Assembly: GCA_024734495.1 (NCBI GenBank)
Contig: JALMQS010000085.1
Span: 17,244,474 to 17,308,473 of the forward strand
DNA length: 64,000 bases
DNA from: Forficula auricularia
Taxonomy: Eukaryota; Arthropoda; Insecta; Dermaptera; Forficulidae
Reading direction: 5' to 3'
This document shows positions 55,160 to 64,000 of this stretch, piece by piece. The notes beneath the pieces were generated by a model. That model ran no database searches and was not told the DNA's origin. It saw only the letters and a list, made by a program, of their open reading frames with translations. A program made the translations under genes and the position numbers. The first letter of the stretch is position 1. Every line of letters begins with the position of its first letter.

Positions 55160-55560
55160 TGATTTGATTTCTTTTCGGCGTCGTCGTCGTTGAGTATACA
55201 GTCCTGAGACTGGTTTGATGCAACAATCCGATCTCCACTCGACTCTGTCCATCCTTAAGCTGTTTAACCTCTGCACTAGAGTCCCATATCTCCAATTATT
55301 TGGTTGAAATATTCTAATCTGAGGTCTTACCTTCCCCTTTCTTTCCCACCTCCCCCTGCAAGATAGCCCTAAGCAGTCCCCCATGTCTCAGTGCTGTGCC
55401 CCATCATCTGACCGCTTCTCTTCTTCAGACTCTTCCACAATGGATCTTCTTTCTCCGATAATTTTCAAGAACTTCTTCATTGTGATTTATCCATCCATTG
55501 ATATTCATCATTCTTCTGTAGGCATAACATTTCGATTATCTATTTGGGTGGTGTTTACGT
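55160..55560 (-). pseudogene. RTE-type non-LTR retrotransposon RT C-terminus, degenerate
   Basis: On the plus strand CCTGAGACTGGTTTGATGCA is a near-universal mark of this element type in insects. Read on the minus strand with frameshifts it gives pieces such as KKRSGQMMGH, a GLSCRGRWERKGK/EGKR-type segment and RLNSLRMDRVEWR before a (GAC)n-type tail at 55170-55195. These match the end of a common LINE RT (…KR..GH.LRH.GLL..I..G..EGKR.RGRPR). Dead fragment. Confidence 0.75.
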
Positions 55561-55656
55561 TTGAACTGTGACGAAACGATTAATTACGCCATATTTACTA
55601 TTTAATTCAGAGAAAATTAAAAAAAAGAGGAATCCTGAAGAAGAAATACTAGTGCT

Positions 55657-56050
55657 ATAAAATAAAACCGACTTCAAAAAAATTAAATGGAACAAATAAA
55701 ATAATAATAACTCAAAAATAAAATAAAATACACTAAAAGGTATAAAATAATTATCTAATTTAGTTACAAATAAACGACGAAATATTAACACGAAATCACT
55801 TTTTGAAGTCGGTGCCAAAACATATACATTTTATGAATCGAACTCGACAGATCTTACTTAGTACGTTTGGCGCGTACGCTCGCTTATATAGTTTGTTTAT
55901 CACCGACTTCAAAAAGTGATTTCATGTTAATATTTCGTCGTTTATTTGTAACTAAATTAGATAATTATTTTAAACCTTTTAGTGTATTTTATTTTATTTT
56001 TGAGTTCTTATTATTTTATTTGTTGTTTTTTTTAAAGTCGGTTTTATTTT
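55657..56050. mobile_element. 394-bp palindrome with four GAAGTCGGT motifs, copy 2
   Basis: Same plan as 41806-42214: 'aaaccgacttcaaaaaaatt' inward to 'ttttgaagtcggtgcc', loop 55817-55898, then 'atcaccgacttcaaaaagtg' outward to 'aaagtcggttttatttt'. Frames at 55555-55818 and 55867-56112 run through the arms and encode related by-product peptides. Confidence 0.9.
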
Positions 56051-56725
56051 TTTTATTAAAATTATTTTTATTTTTCTCTTTTAGTGATGTTATTAATAGT
56101 GACTTAATATAATACTTTGCATGCATCTCGTAAGAAAGCGTTGGCGAATGAATCAGAAAATGATAATAAAATTCAATTCATAAATATAGAAATTCTCTCG
56201 AAACGTTTGCGGGTTTTAAATGAATATTTTAAGATTTTTTTTTATAAAAGATTTTATTTATTATAATTTTGATTATTTTCTCATAAGAATTGGAGATTTA
56301 CGTTATTTCGCCCTTTATCATATCATCAGAACCTGACCAAATTAATATGGGACCAACCTTAAGGTACCCCTTTCTAATAAAAAAAATCATCGAAAACGGT
56401 CCACGTTGCAAAAAGTTCTCGCTGAACATACATAAAATAAATAAATAAATAATTAGGTGTCTTGACTATCTTAGAGGTATACTGATCAAAACGCAGAAAA
56501 AATCATTTAAATCGGTTTATAAACAAAGAAGTTATGCCTGAACAAACATAACAAAAAAGGTCCAATACCAATGAAAAAAAAAACGGGACCAATCGGAAAC
56601 TATAGTAAACCTAATGCAAAAAAATCATCAAAATCGGTTTACAATTGGAGAAGATATCAGGTAATATAGACAGAGAAAAAAATCAGAAGAATTGAGAACC
56701 TCCTCCTTTTTGAAGCCGGTTAAAA
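56051..56725 (+). repeat. Downstream part of the GAAGTCGGTT element, copy 2
   Basis: Shares 'ttttctcttttagtgatgtt', 'ggagatttacgttatttcgc', 'aaaaagttctcgctgaacat' and the terminal 'cctcctttttgaagccggtt' with 42215-42625 and 31141-31515. About 115 bases at 56105-56225 have no counterpart and may be an insertion. Confidence 0.75.
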
Positions 56726-56814
56726 ATACCACAATACTTAAAATGCACAGAGTGCACAAATTTTCTGCACACCCATAATATATTCAGGCTTAGAGAGTTA
56801 ATTTTTATGAACAA

Positions 56815-56890
56815 CTAGCTTCAAGGCCCGCCTTCGGCGGGCCTTTTTGCTAGCCGGGGGGCTTCGCCCCCTGGACCCCCACGTGGCTGC
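56815..56890 (+). mobile_element. Retroposon end with stacked hairpins
   Basis: 'aactagcttcaaggcccgcc' then GCCCGCCTTCGGCGGGC and GGGGGCTTCGCCCCC, two perfect TTCG-loop hairpins. Similar starts are found at 53570 and 7515. The downstream body runs into the repeat at 57064. Confidence 0.55.
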
Positions 56891-57063
56891 TTTATTGATG
56901 TTTTATTAGTAACAGAGAATAAATATAATTGTTTTATTATAAAGTCTTAAATAGACATAATTTGTGATTCTATTTAACTGCAATATACACTCATAACAAA
57001 TAAGATGAAACAAATATTTAAAATGTATTAAAAATCTCTATTTATAAAAAATTCTCTTATTCT

Positions 57064-57858
57064 CAAGCTTGAGTTGTTTATCATAAAAGAATTTAGTCTT
57101 ATTGATTTTAAGTCGATTTTTCCACGTTTTCAGTAGAGCTTGCCATTAATAGTCAAAACATCAAAAATGGAATGCAATAAGGTTATTCCTCTACTATTAG
57201 ATAAGAATCGATCGTTATTTTTGATTTTAAGTCCATTCCTCCATGTCTTCAGCAATGGTTACCAATAATAATCGAAGGGTCAAAAATCTAATGTAGAATT
57301 GTTATTCCTCAAGTATTAGATAAGAATCGATTGGTATTTTTGATTTTAAGTCGATTCCTCCATGTCTTCACCAATGGCTACCAATAAAAACCGAAACGTC
57401 AAAAATCGAATGTAGAATGGTTATTCCTCGACTGTTAAATGAGAATCGATCATTATTTTTGAAATAAAGTCAACATCAGGCGCGGATCCAGACCTCTGAT
57501 TTGGGGGGGGGGGCGGTCGCCGGTATATAAGATCTACTTTTGATCTCGGAAGTGTGTCGCAGTCGAATTGTCCAAGCGGGGGGTGGGGGGGCGGCCAGAG
57601 ACGCCCCCCACATAGAACTTTATTTTCTTCAATTTTAAAATTTAATGTTATATAACAAAAAAAGATTAAATAAACATATAAAAATTGTTGATCTCCAATG
57701 CTTTGGGGGGGGGCGGTCGCCCCATCGCCCCTGGATTTGCGCATGGTTAACATGAACTGCAAATAGCAAGTGATATCTGATTAATAATGAAGGAATAAAC
57801 ATATTAATATTTCAAATGAATTTGGATAAAGTTTAGCAACGATCCGTTGCAGTTTATT
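57064..57858. repeat. Dispersed repeat with internal 115-bp tandem units, copy A
   Basis: Units contain 'attttaagtc(g/c)attcctcc', 'atgtcttca', 'accaataataa' and 'ttattcctc' and recur about every 115 bp (57100-57470). Copy B at 62412-62935 matches except for an element inserted in A at 57477-57745. Both end 'gataaagtttag' plus 'ccgttgcagtttattt'. Confidence 0.88.
57477..57745. mobile_element. hAT-like MITE with CAGGCGCGGATCCAG ends
   Basis: Left CAGGCGCGGATCCAG, right CTGGATTTGCGCATG (inverse CATGCGCAAATCCAG). 8-bp duplication GTCAACAT (57469-57476) / GTTAACAT (57746-57753). Copy B of the host repeat shows the uninterrupted site GTCAACATGAACTGC at about 62818. The GGCGGTCGCC-rich interior makes a spurious 113-codon minus frame. 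Confidence 0.92.
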
Positions 57859-59186
57859 TAATTAAATAACAATTTTTGAGTTCGTCAATTAAATTGTCAA
57901 ATTAATATTTGTGGGATTTAAAATTCATTGTAATTAAGTACCTTGAGGACCACAAAAAAGGTCATATATAGTTTTTTGTAAAATTATATTTTAAAGTACT
58001 TTATTTTAGAATAAGATAGTACATTGGATAAAGTTTAACAACGATCCGTTGGAGTTTATTTTTTAATTTTTGTTTTTAAATGTACTTTAAAAAAATAGAT
58101 AGTTTTTTTAAATCTGTGTTGCATTATTAAATTCCTCTTCAACGATAATGTGGTTAGATCTCTTTTCTCTATGCTATTAAAAATAAATGACATCTCAAAA
58201 ATGTGACAGATAGGGCTGCCAACACAAAGTTAGTTTGCTAGTTTAGTTATTTTATTGTTTGGCAAGCTAGGTTGGCTAAACCCATTTTGTTTTAGTATTT
58301 CGTGAATTTTCCAATTTTCCGGGCAACTTTTCCAATTTTTTTTTACGTATTAACCTGAATTGGACTATTACGAACATTTTAAAAAAAAATTAGCCAAATC
58401 GGTCCAGGCATTTGAGAGATCCGCGCTTACAAAGAAAAAGAAATTCATTTTTATTATATAGATTAAGGATAAAAAAATTAGTTAAGAACAACATGGTGAT
58501 TTTCGTATTTTTGATCCGACAAAAAGGGACTAATAAAAATGACACTAATCAAAGTGTTGACTTCCATTCTCGACCAGGGCTAAGAAAATTAAAACTTGAT
58601 TTCTCGTCTTTCTAGTCGTTTCTCTGTTGATATTCTCCACTTGACTAGAATTGTCTCTCTTGTCGTTTATCGAGCCTCCTAAGTAAACGCACCCAAAAAT
58701 ATAAAAAGAAAAATTAAGAGTTTAACAAAGGACATTCGAAGTTCAGAAATGTAAAGTTAATTTTTCAATTTTCATAAGTTTTGTCAATTTTTCTTTCATA
58801 TTGTAAAAAAGAAAAAAAAACAATTATGAACTTGTCAAAATATTTCCAATATCTTTTTCATATGTCCATTGATGTTTAAGAAGTGGAACCAAAAGAACAG
58901 AAGTCATGCCCAGGTGCCAGGGTTCTAACCTTTGAATGTTTTTGTTCCCATTTTCAGTGAGCAAGAACAAAAAAATAATTTTATATTTAGTAAAATTAAA
59001 ATTTCATGAAAACAAGATTTTTATTTACTTACTTTCAGGTCTATGTTTAAAACAGTAGATAGAATAATGAACATTTGTAAAATTAATCATATTAATAGAT
59101 AATTTAATATTTCCTTTCATTTTTTTTTTAATTTTCTTAAATAGAAGTGTGAAAATTTTGATAAATAATTTATTTGAAAATTTTTT
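57859..59186. other. AT-rich non-coding DNA
   Basis: No gene recognised. 'ggataaagtttaacaacgat' at 58026 repeats the end of copy A, so part of this is duplicated. 58395-58460 resembles a retroposon end (aaatcggtccaggcatttga). Confidence 0.35.
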
Positions 59187-59345
59187 ATAAAAAATAAAAC
59201 CGACCTCAAAAAAATTAAATTCAATAAATAAAATAATAAAAACTCAAAAATCAAATAAAATGCACTAAATGGTATAAAATAATTATCTAATTTAGTTACA
59301 ACTAAATGATGAAATTTTTAGATGAAATCACTTTTTGAAGTCAGA
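59187..59345. mobile_element. Half copy of the GAAGTCGGT palindrome
   Basis: 'aaaccgacctcaaaaaaatt' to 'gaaatcactttttgaagtca', the left arm of copies at 41806 and 55657, cut off where the retrotransposon tail at 59350 begins. Confidence 0.8.
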
Positions 59346-59349
59346 TTTT

Positions 59350-60082
59350 TTTATGATAATGATGAGAGAAGGAGTTACACCAAAAAGGTGCAACCCCTAA
59401 AGGCCTGGGTTGGCCCCTCCATCGTGAAAAGAAGAAGAAATAAATTTATGGGTTGGGCGGGGGTCGAAGGTATCTGTGGATACGGGTCTTAAATAGCTGA
59501 AGGTTATAAGTCGCGGGAAAGATGGTGGCAGGGAGCGAGTTCCAGTCTCTGGAGGTCATAGGGATAAAAGAGTTGGCGAAAGCGCTTGTTCGACTTTTAT
59601 CCAATTTGACAGCAGTGGTGCTGAGCGTTTGAAAACCGCGTGTTTCTCGTAAAGAGGGCATTAGGGGGGATAATTGATTTTAGCTCGACTGAACAGACAC
59701 CGTGATAGTATCTGTAGTACAGGGAAAGGGCAGAAACGGTTCTTGGGCTAACGGAGCTAGGGAGTCAAGTGAGTTGGTTAGAGCCGGGTCTCCTATTAGT
59801 TTAATTGCTCGCTTCTGAATTGCATCCAGTGTAGCAAGAGAATGCTTGGAGGCACCCTCCACAGATGAGAGCCATATTCGAGACAGGGACGAATTTGAAC
59901 CTTATACAGTATAAGAAGTTAACTTGGAGTATAATAGCGTCTAGACCTAAATAGGAGACCAAGCTTGCGCGCTGCAGCTTTAGCAGTGGTTGAGATATGG
60001 TCATTCCATGAAAGGTCAGACCCTAGAGTTACGCCTAGCATTGAAATTTTATCCCTGAATTCTAGTGAGTTTGTGCTAGTGA
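59350..60082 (-). pseudogene. Non-LTR retrotransposon RT C-terminus, minus-strand copy
   Basis: Same family as 4136-4893. Minus-strand pieces: EFRDKISMLGVTLGSDLSWN (about 60010-60065), AAARKLGLLFRSRRYYTP, GASKHSLATLDAIQKRAIKL (59790-59860), LDKSRTSAFANSFIPMTSRD (59540-59600) and YLRPPPNP at the end. Three frames are used, so it is dead. The 3' UTR ends near 59350. Confidence 0.9.
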
Positions 60083-60084
60083 GT

Positions 60085-60415
60085 ACCAAACAATGTCCAA
60101 ATGCGAATCTAAAAAGTACATTTTCAAGGTCATATTGTATCCCATTAACTGATAACACTTCAACAAGTTCTTAACAAGTTCCTTGTAGTTGTCAGCTATC
60201 ACATTTCCAAAAATTACATCTAACTTGTCTGAAAGCGTATTTCTATCCCACGGATTTGCGGCCTAATAAATATGCCTTCTTTTAACTTCTCTACTATCAC
60301 TGAGTTTAGGAAATGTTTTTCTCAAATACTCAAAACACTCGCCGAGTGTATCCAAAGCCTAAACAAAATTTTTCATCAGTCCTAACTTTCTATGCAAGGG
60401 TATAGTAACAAAATC
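60085..60415 (-). pseudogene. Fragment of an uncharacterised arthropod repeat-borne protein
   Basis: Minus-strand translation, with one stop: IPLHRKLGLMKNFV, then ALDTLGECFEYLRKTFPKLS, AANPWDRNTLSDKLDVIFGN, VIADNYKELVKNLLKCYQLM and TLKMYFLDSHLDIVW. The pattern PLHxKLGLMKxFVKAL...GECFxYL...FPxLSD...NYxxLVxxLL...LKxHFLxSHLD belongs to a widespread, multicopy arthropod protein of unknown function, probably transposon-associated. It lies between two inverted RT copies. Family recalled from memory, not searched. Confidence 0.6.
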
Positions 60416-60424
60416 GCCTCGCTG

Positions 60425-60955
60425 TTATACTCCCAGTCAACTTCTTATATTGTATAATGCTCAAATTCGTCCCTGTCTCGAATATGGCTCTCATCTCTGG
60501 AGGGGTGCCTCCAAGCATTCTCTTACTACACTGGATGCAATTCAGAAGCGAGCAATTAAACTAATAGGAGACCCGGCTCTAACCAACTCACTCGACTCCC
60601 TAGCTCACCGAAGAACCGTTTCCCCTCCTAATGCCCTCTTTACGAGAAACACGCGGTTTTCTAACGCTCAGCACCCCTTCGCTGTCAAATTGGATAAAAG
60701 TCGAACAAGCGCTTTCGCCAAGCCTTTTATCCCTATGACCTCAGAGACTGGAACTCGCTCCCTGTCACCATCTTTCCCGCGACTTATAACCTTCAGCTAT
60801 TTAAGACCCGTATCCACAGATACCTTCCACCCCCGCCCAACCCATAAAATTATTTCTTCTTCTTTTCACGATGGAGGGGCCAACCCAGGCCTTTAGGGGT
60901 TGCACCTTTTTGGTGTAACTCCGTCTCTCATCATTATCATAAAAAATTCTGTTTT
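60425..60955 (+). pseudogene. Non-LTR retrotransposon RT C-terminus, plus-strand copy
   Basis: Frame 60450-60896: RPCLEYGSHLWRGASKHSLT, DAIQKRAIKLIGDPALTNSL, LDKSRTSAFAKPFIPMTSET, then a frameshift. The region between the HRRTV and NALFTRN segments is deleted relative to 4193. The 3' UTR ends with 'tggaggggccaacccaggcc', 'ctcatcattatcataaaaaa'. Forms an inverted pair with 59350-60082. Confidence 0.9.
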
Positions 60956-61048
60956 TCTCAAGTTAGTAATAGCTAGCTATCTTTGCCACTTTATTTTTAA
61001 CCGACTTCATTATTTATTAAGTAGCTATATTAATATAGCTATTTAATT

Positions 61049-61225
61049 GAAGGAGACAATAAAAGTAGTGTCTTCTGCTGGAATTATAAATTTTATTTAT
61101 TTATAACGAGACCATAGTTTCGTTATAAATAAATAAAATTTATAATTCCAGCAGAAGACACTCTTTTATTGTCTCCTTCAATATATAAAAATTCTGCTAC
61201 TCTCGGCAAAAACTTTCAATTTAAT
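61049..61225 (+). mobile_element. Foldback family copy I plus tail
   Basis: Near-perfect palindrome 61049-61183 with 60-bp arms ('ttgaaggagacaataaaag', 'tgtcttctgctggaattata' / inverse). The centre keeps CGAAACTATGGTCTC on the minus strand, the 3' half of the hammerhead-like motif, without CTGATGA. Tail 'attctgctactctcggcaaa' follows. Confidence 0.85.
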
Positions 61226-61709
61226 AGCTATTTAATATTAGTAGTTTTAATTGCAGTTAAAACACATGAAGCTATTAAACAAATGAGAAATCTAAAGACA
61301 AAGTATCTTTACGTTAGTTCAACATACACCAGTACTGTAGAAATATTAGATATGTATTTGAAAATTTGAATTTTACACATATAGGAATTATTAATATAAA
61401 AGTCGCCATTTCATATCATTAATACGTTTTGAATTATATGAATTCCAATGAGGCCTGGATAGACTTTCAAAAAAAAAAAAAAGAAAGTCTAAGTTAAGCC
61501 GGGTGCGGATACCTGAAACCATACAACTATAAAACTATAAAATGTAAGTGTTCCGCAAAAAATCAAGGTGATTGAGAAAAACGGATTCGATATTCGTTAT
61601 TAGCACATCTGAATACATAAAGATCACTTAGTTTTATTTAAAGGAAAATTTCATTGTTTATCGGTGTAATTAAAGGAATCGTAGGGAGTTGGACATGACT
61701 TTAAATTAA
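61226..61709. other. AT-rich non-coding DNA
   Basis: No gene recognised; the 66-codon frame at 61169-61369 begins in the repeat tail. Confidence 0.35.
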
Positions 61710-62096
61710 ATACAAAGTTTTTTATTCAAATAGCCCAAACGTTTTGTTGCTTGTTCGCAACTTCATCAGTGGCTGAAATAGCGAAACAAAGCCGTTAGAA
61801 ATCTTTTATTAATCAATTATTTCATTTTTACAAAAGTACAATGGTTAGTTTTTCTCTCACCTCATTTATTAAACTTATTTGTCTGGAGTTTTGACTAAGA
61901 GAAAAACCATTTTCAAACAGTATCCTTACAAATCACTCAATTTTATCAATAATATAAAACATAAACCTTTTAAAACAATATAATTGTTTCCTGTCAAAAT
62001 AATTAAAGAATCAAATTGAACAAAGAATTTTTTTATATTTAGAAGTTTCGAACCAGCAAGAACGTTTGGCCTATTTGAATAAAAAACTTTGTATTT
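61710..62096. mobile_element. Foldback element with degenerate hammerhead-like motif (copy G)
   Basis: Arms of about 35 bp: 'aatacaaagttttttattca' ... 'cccaaacgtt' / inverse at 62061-62096. Just inside the left arm, minus strand 61739-61775 reads CTGATGA-A-GTTGC-GAACAA-GCAAC-AAAACGTT: intact CTGATGA and stem II, with AAAAC replacing GAAAC. Central spacer is AT-rich. Confidence 0.5.
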
Positions 62097-62269
62097 CCTT
62101 TATTCCTTTAATCATTTATAGTATTTTAAGTAGTTTCATTGAATTTGAATAAAACAACCCTTCCGCTGCCTAATATATAAAGAGAAATTTATTAAAAATT
62201 GTATGACATGCATTCATTAATAATTTTAATTAATTTCATTGCTGGTTTGTTATAAAAGAGTGTTGTATA

Positions 62270-62345
62270 CTTTTTACTTTATCCAATGCGAAGCATGGGG
62301 AAAGTATTGTAATGGGTCTCGCGGCAAGCGCCACTTCCAAGGGTC
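62270..62345. repeat. Direct-repeat segment shared with 63625
   Basis: 'actttatccaatgcgaagca', 'attgtaatgggtctcgcggc' and 'aagcgccactt' correspond to 'attttatccatgcgaatcag', 'attgtaattggtctcgcgcc' and 'aagtggtactt' at 63628-63683. Element type unknown. Confidence 0.55.
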
Positions 62346-62411
62346 CTCAGGTAAAGACTACGGAACCTATGGACTCAATTAAAGTAACAAATTGTAGTAT
62401 TCAATTAGGTT

Positions 62412-62935
62412 CAAGCTTGAGTTGTTTACCATAAAAGAATTTAGTCTTTTTTTATTTTAAGTCGATTCTTCCACGTTTTCATTAGAGGTTGCCATTAATA
62501 GTCAAAACATCAAAAATGGAATGCAATAAGGTTATTCCTCTACGTATTAGATAAGAATCGATCGTTATTTTTGATTTTAAGTCCATTCCTCCATGTCTTC
62601 AGCAATGGTTACCAATAATAATCGAAGCGTCAAAAATCTAATGTAGAATTATTATTCCTCAAGTAATAGATGAGAATCAATCGCTATTTTTGATTTTAAG
62701 TCGATTCCTCCATGTCTTCAGCAATGATTACCAATAATAACCGAAATGTCAAAAATCCAATGGAGAATTGTTATTCCTCGACTGTTAAATGAGAATCGAT
62801 CATTATTTTTGAATTAAAGTCAACATGAACTGCAAATTGCAAGTGATATCTGATTAATAATAAAGGAATAAACATATTAATATTTCAAATGAATTTGGAT
62901 AAAGTTTAGTCAACGGTCCGTTGCAGTTTATTTCT
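62412..62935. repeat. Dispersed repeat with 115-bp tandem units, copy B
   Basis: Matches 57064-57858 without the hAT-like insert; shows the intact site 'agtcaacatgaactgcaaat'. Begins 'caagcttgagttgtttacca'. Confidence 0.88.
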
Positions 62936-63042
62936 ATTCATAAAACATATTTCATTGTTAAAAATTACCCTTTAAAAGTTATTTTGTTTTCAATTTTCTT
63001 TTCTTTTTCACTTTCTTTTTTTCACTCTCTTTTATTTCTAGA

Positions 63043-63271
63043 GACAAGAGGTGTGATATTTGTTAAAAATATTTGTTCCATCCCTGGGGAGCATCCTTCA
63101 GGTGGGTTCGCAAGAGGAGCGTGTGTATCTGCCAAGCAGACAAGTCAAGAGCCACCTACCTCGCTAAATGCATATTTATGTCAATGGCATTTCTGTTGGT
63201 CTATTGAGGCATTGAACGCACAAACCCCTGAGAATCCGTCCTGTCCATCCGGCCGTCTGTCACGTTCCAGG
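63043..63271 (+). other. Candidate exon of an unidentified transcript
   Basis: Preceded by a long pyrimidine tract and TTTATTTCTAG (ends 63042) and followed by TTCCAG|GTGAGTC (63271/63272), both excellent splice signals on the plus strand. The 229-bp interval is complex, GC-richer and not repeated. Its open plus frame (GEHPSGGFARGACVSAKQTS...) shows no domain I know, so it may be non-coding. Direction is opposite to labial. Confidence 0.3.
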
Positions 63272-63680
63272 TGAGTCTCTGTGTGTGTGTGTGAGGTAGA
63301 AGGTAGAAGGGTGCGTGTGCTGTGTGTGGGAGAGAGGGATGTCAAAAGACAACAGAAAAGAACAGATAATATGATGATCCTGAATGAGAGGACGAAACGG
63401 GAGGGCAAATGAAACAGACAGCACGACGAGTGTATCAATGACAAAGGGGATCTTGACACTAAGATTCTCTGACAGGGTCCGGGGACAGCGTGTCCCCCAC
63501 GACATGAAACCTCCTTCACTTTTAATTGGGCCCTCAGACTCGTTAATTCTCAAATTATCCCACTACTTCCAGCAGCCCTGAAAGGGTTAATTTGTGTTCA
63601 ATGTCTCAGCCTTTCAATAAGTTTTTATTTTATCCATGCGAATCAGATAAATTATTGTAATTGGTCTCGCGCCAAGTGGT
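63272..63680. other. Complex unique island with a GT microsatellite
   Basis: A (GT)n run at 63280-63295, then purine-rich sequence and GGGGACAGCGTGTCCCC (63480-63496), a perfect hairpin. Frames on both strands lack domains. Continues the repeat-free island around the candidate exon. Confidence 0.35.
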
Positions 63681-63683
63681 ACT

Positions 63684-64000
63684 TTAAGGACGTTCTCTAA
63701 TAAATCGATTTTCTTGTAATCCTTTTAAAAATTTGAATACACATATTTATAAGTGTCCTTTATACGTAGAAATTTTTTTCAATAGTCCTTGCGGAACTAA
63801 ATTTATAAATATTGACCATTGAAATTTGCATATTTAACACGCGAACCCTATCCCGATTGATGTTAAAGCGACTGTTTCATTAAATAACAATCGTAATTTT
63901 CTTGATATTATTTTGAAAAACTGAGAATCATTAACTGAAGATATAACAAATATTTTCCTGTTAAAATAATTGTATCAAGCGGTATTCGTTTTGTATGAAA
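63684..64000 (+). mobile_element. TTAA-ended MITE, copy 3 (cut by window end)
   Basis: Starts TTAAGGACGTTCTCTAATAA and matches 22468 onward ('gaaatttgcatatttaacac', 'aactgagaatcattaactga'). Runs off the window. Confidence 0.9.

Noticed and set aside
57421..57762. 113-codon minus frame with Pro/Gly-rich stretch
   Set aside because: Runs through the GC-rich hAT-like insert at 57477-57745 and its junctions.
1..64000. CRISPR arrays, bacterial operons, ribosome binding sites
   Set aside because: The window is eukaryotic; the tandem repeats have 115-178 bp or 20-bp units without the repeat-spacer pattern.

Overview
The window is AT-rich, intron- and transposon-laden animal DNA, most likely from an insect with a repeat-rich genome. 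The one confidently recognised host gene is the first coding exon of the Hox gene labial, on the minus strand at about 34248-34959. It carries the Hox1/Labial hexapeptide context YKWMQVKRNVPKP, a YTNLD block, an MYG-type N-terminus, and His-, Ala- and Gln-rich runs. The exon ends at a clear splice donor (CAG|GTAAAA) before any homeodomain. I saw no homeobox exon in either strand of bases 1-34247, so that stretch is best read as a labial first intron of at least 34 kb. A CpG-rich block with two CCAAT boxes (about 34996-35230) is the likely promoter and 5' leader. Bases 35.3-64 kb would then be upstream intergenic DNA, expected to lead toward proboscipedia in a canonical insect cluster. I cannot name the species; the repeat types fit several insect orders.

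Nearly everything else is mobile DNA. Non-LTR retrotransposon remnants (reverse-transcriptase C-termini) lie at 4.1-4.9, 18.6-20.0, 52.8-53.5, 55.2-55.6, 59.3-60.1 and 60.4-60.95 kb. SINE-like or tRNA-derived retroposons, three of them with perfect 12-19 bp target duplications, lie at 12.7, 28.9, 31.6, 48.1, 51.2 and 54.5 kb. hAT-type non-autonomous elements with 8-bp duplications are abundant, including a five-copy family (5.8, 26.9, 27.2, 40.7, 51.7 kb). A TTAA-ended MITE family lies at 18.0, 22.5 and 63.7 kb, a mariner-like MITE at 20.9 kb, and a PIF/Harbinger-like MITE at 48.3 kb. Very large palindromes lie at 3.6, 8.0, 41.8 and 55.7 kb.

The most striking recurrent pattern is a set of foldback (inverted-repeat) elements carrying, in or beside the loop, a hammerhead-ribozyme-like core on the minus strand: CTGATGA, one extra base, a GC-rich stem II, then GAAA. 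It appears at about 17.2, 17.8, 25.9, 41.6 and 43.6 kb, with weaker versions at 28.2, 30.8 and 61.7 kb, in several unrelated sequence families. This resembles the hammerhead motifs known from Penelope-like elements and retrozymes, but the systematic extra base and the foldback setting make it worth testing.

Between the repeats are islands of more complex, less AT-rich, apparently single-copy sequence (about 26.34-26.72, 33.2-33.9, 42.8-43.3, 45.0-45.3, 47.3-47.8 and 62.9-63.6 kb). They are the best places to look for Hox regulatory elements. The 63.0-63.3 kb island also has a convincing splice acceptor/donor pair on the plus strand.
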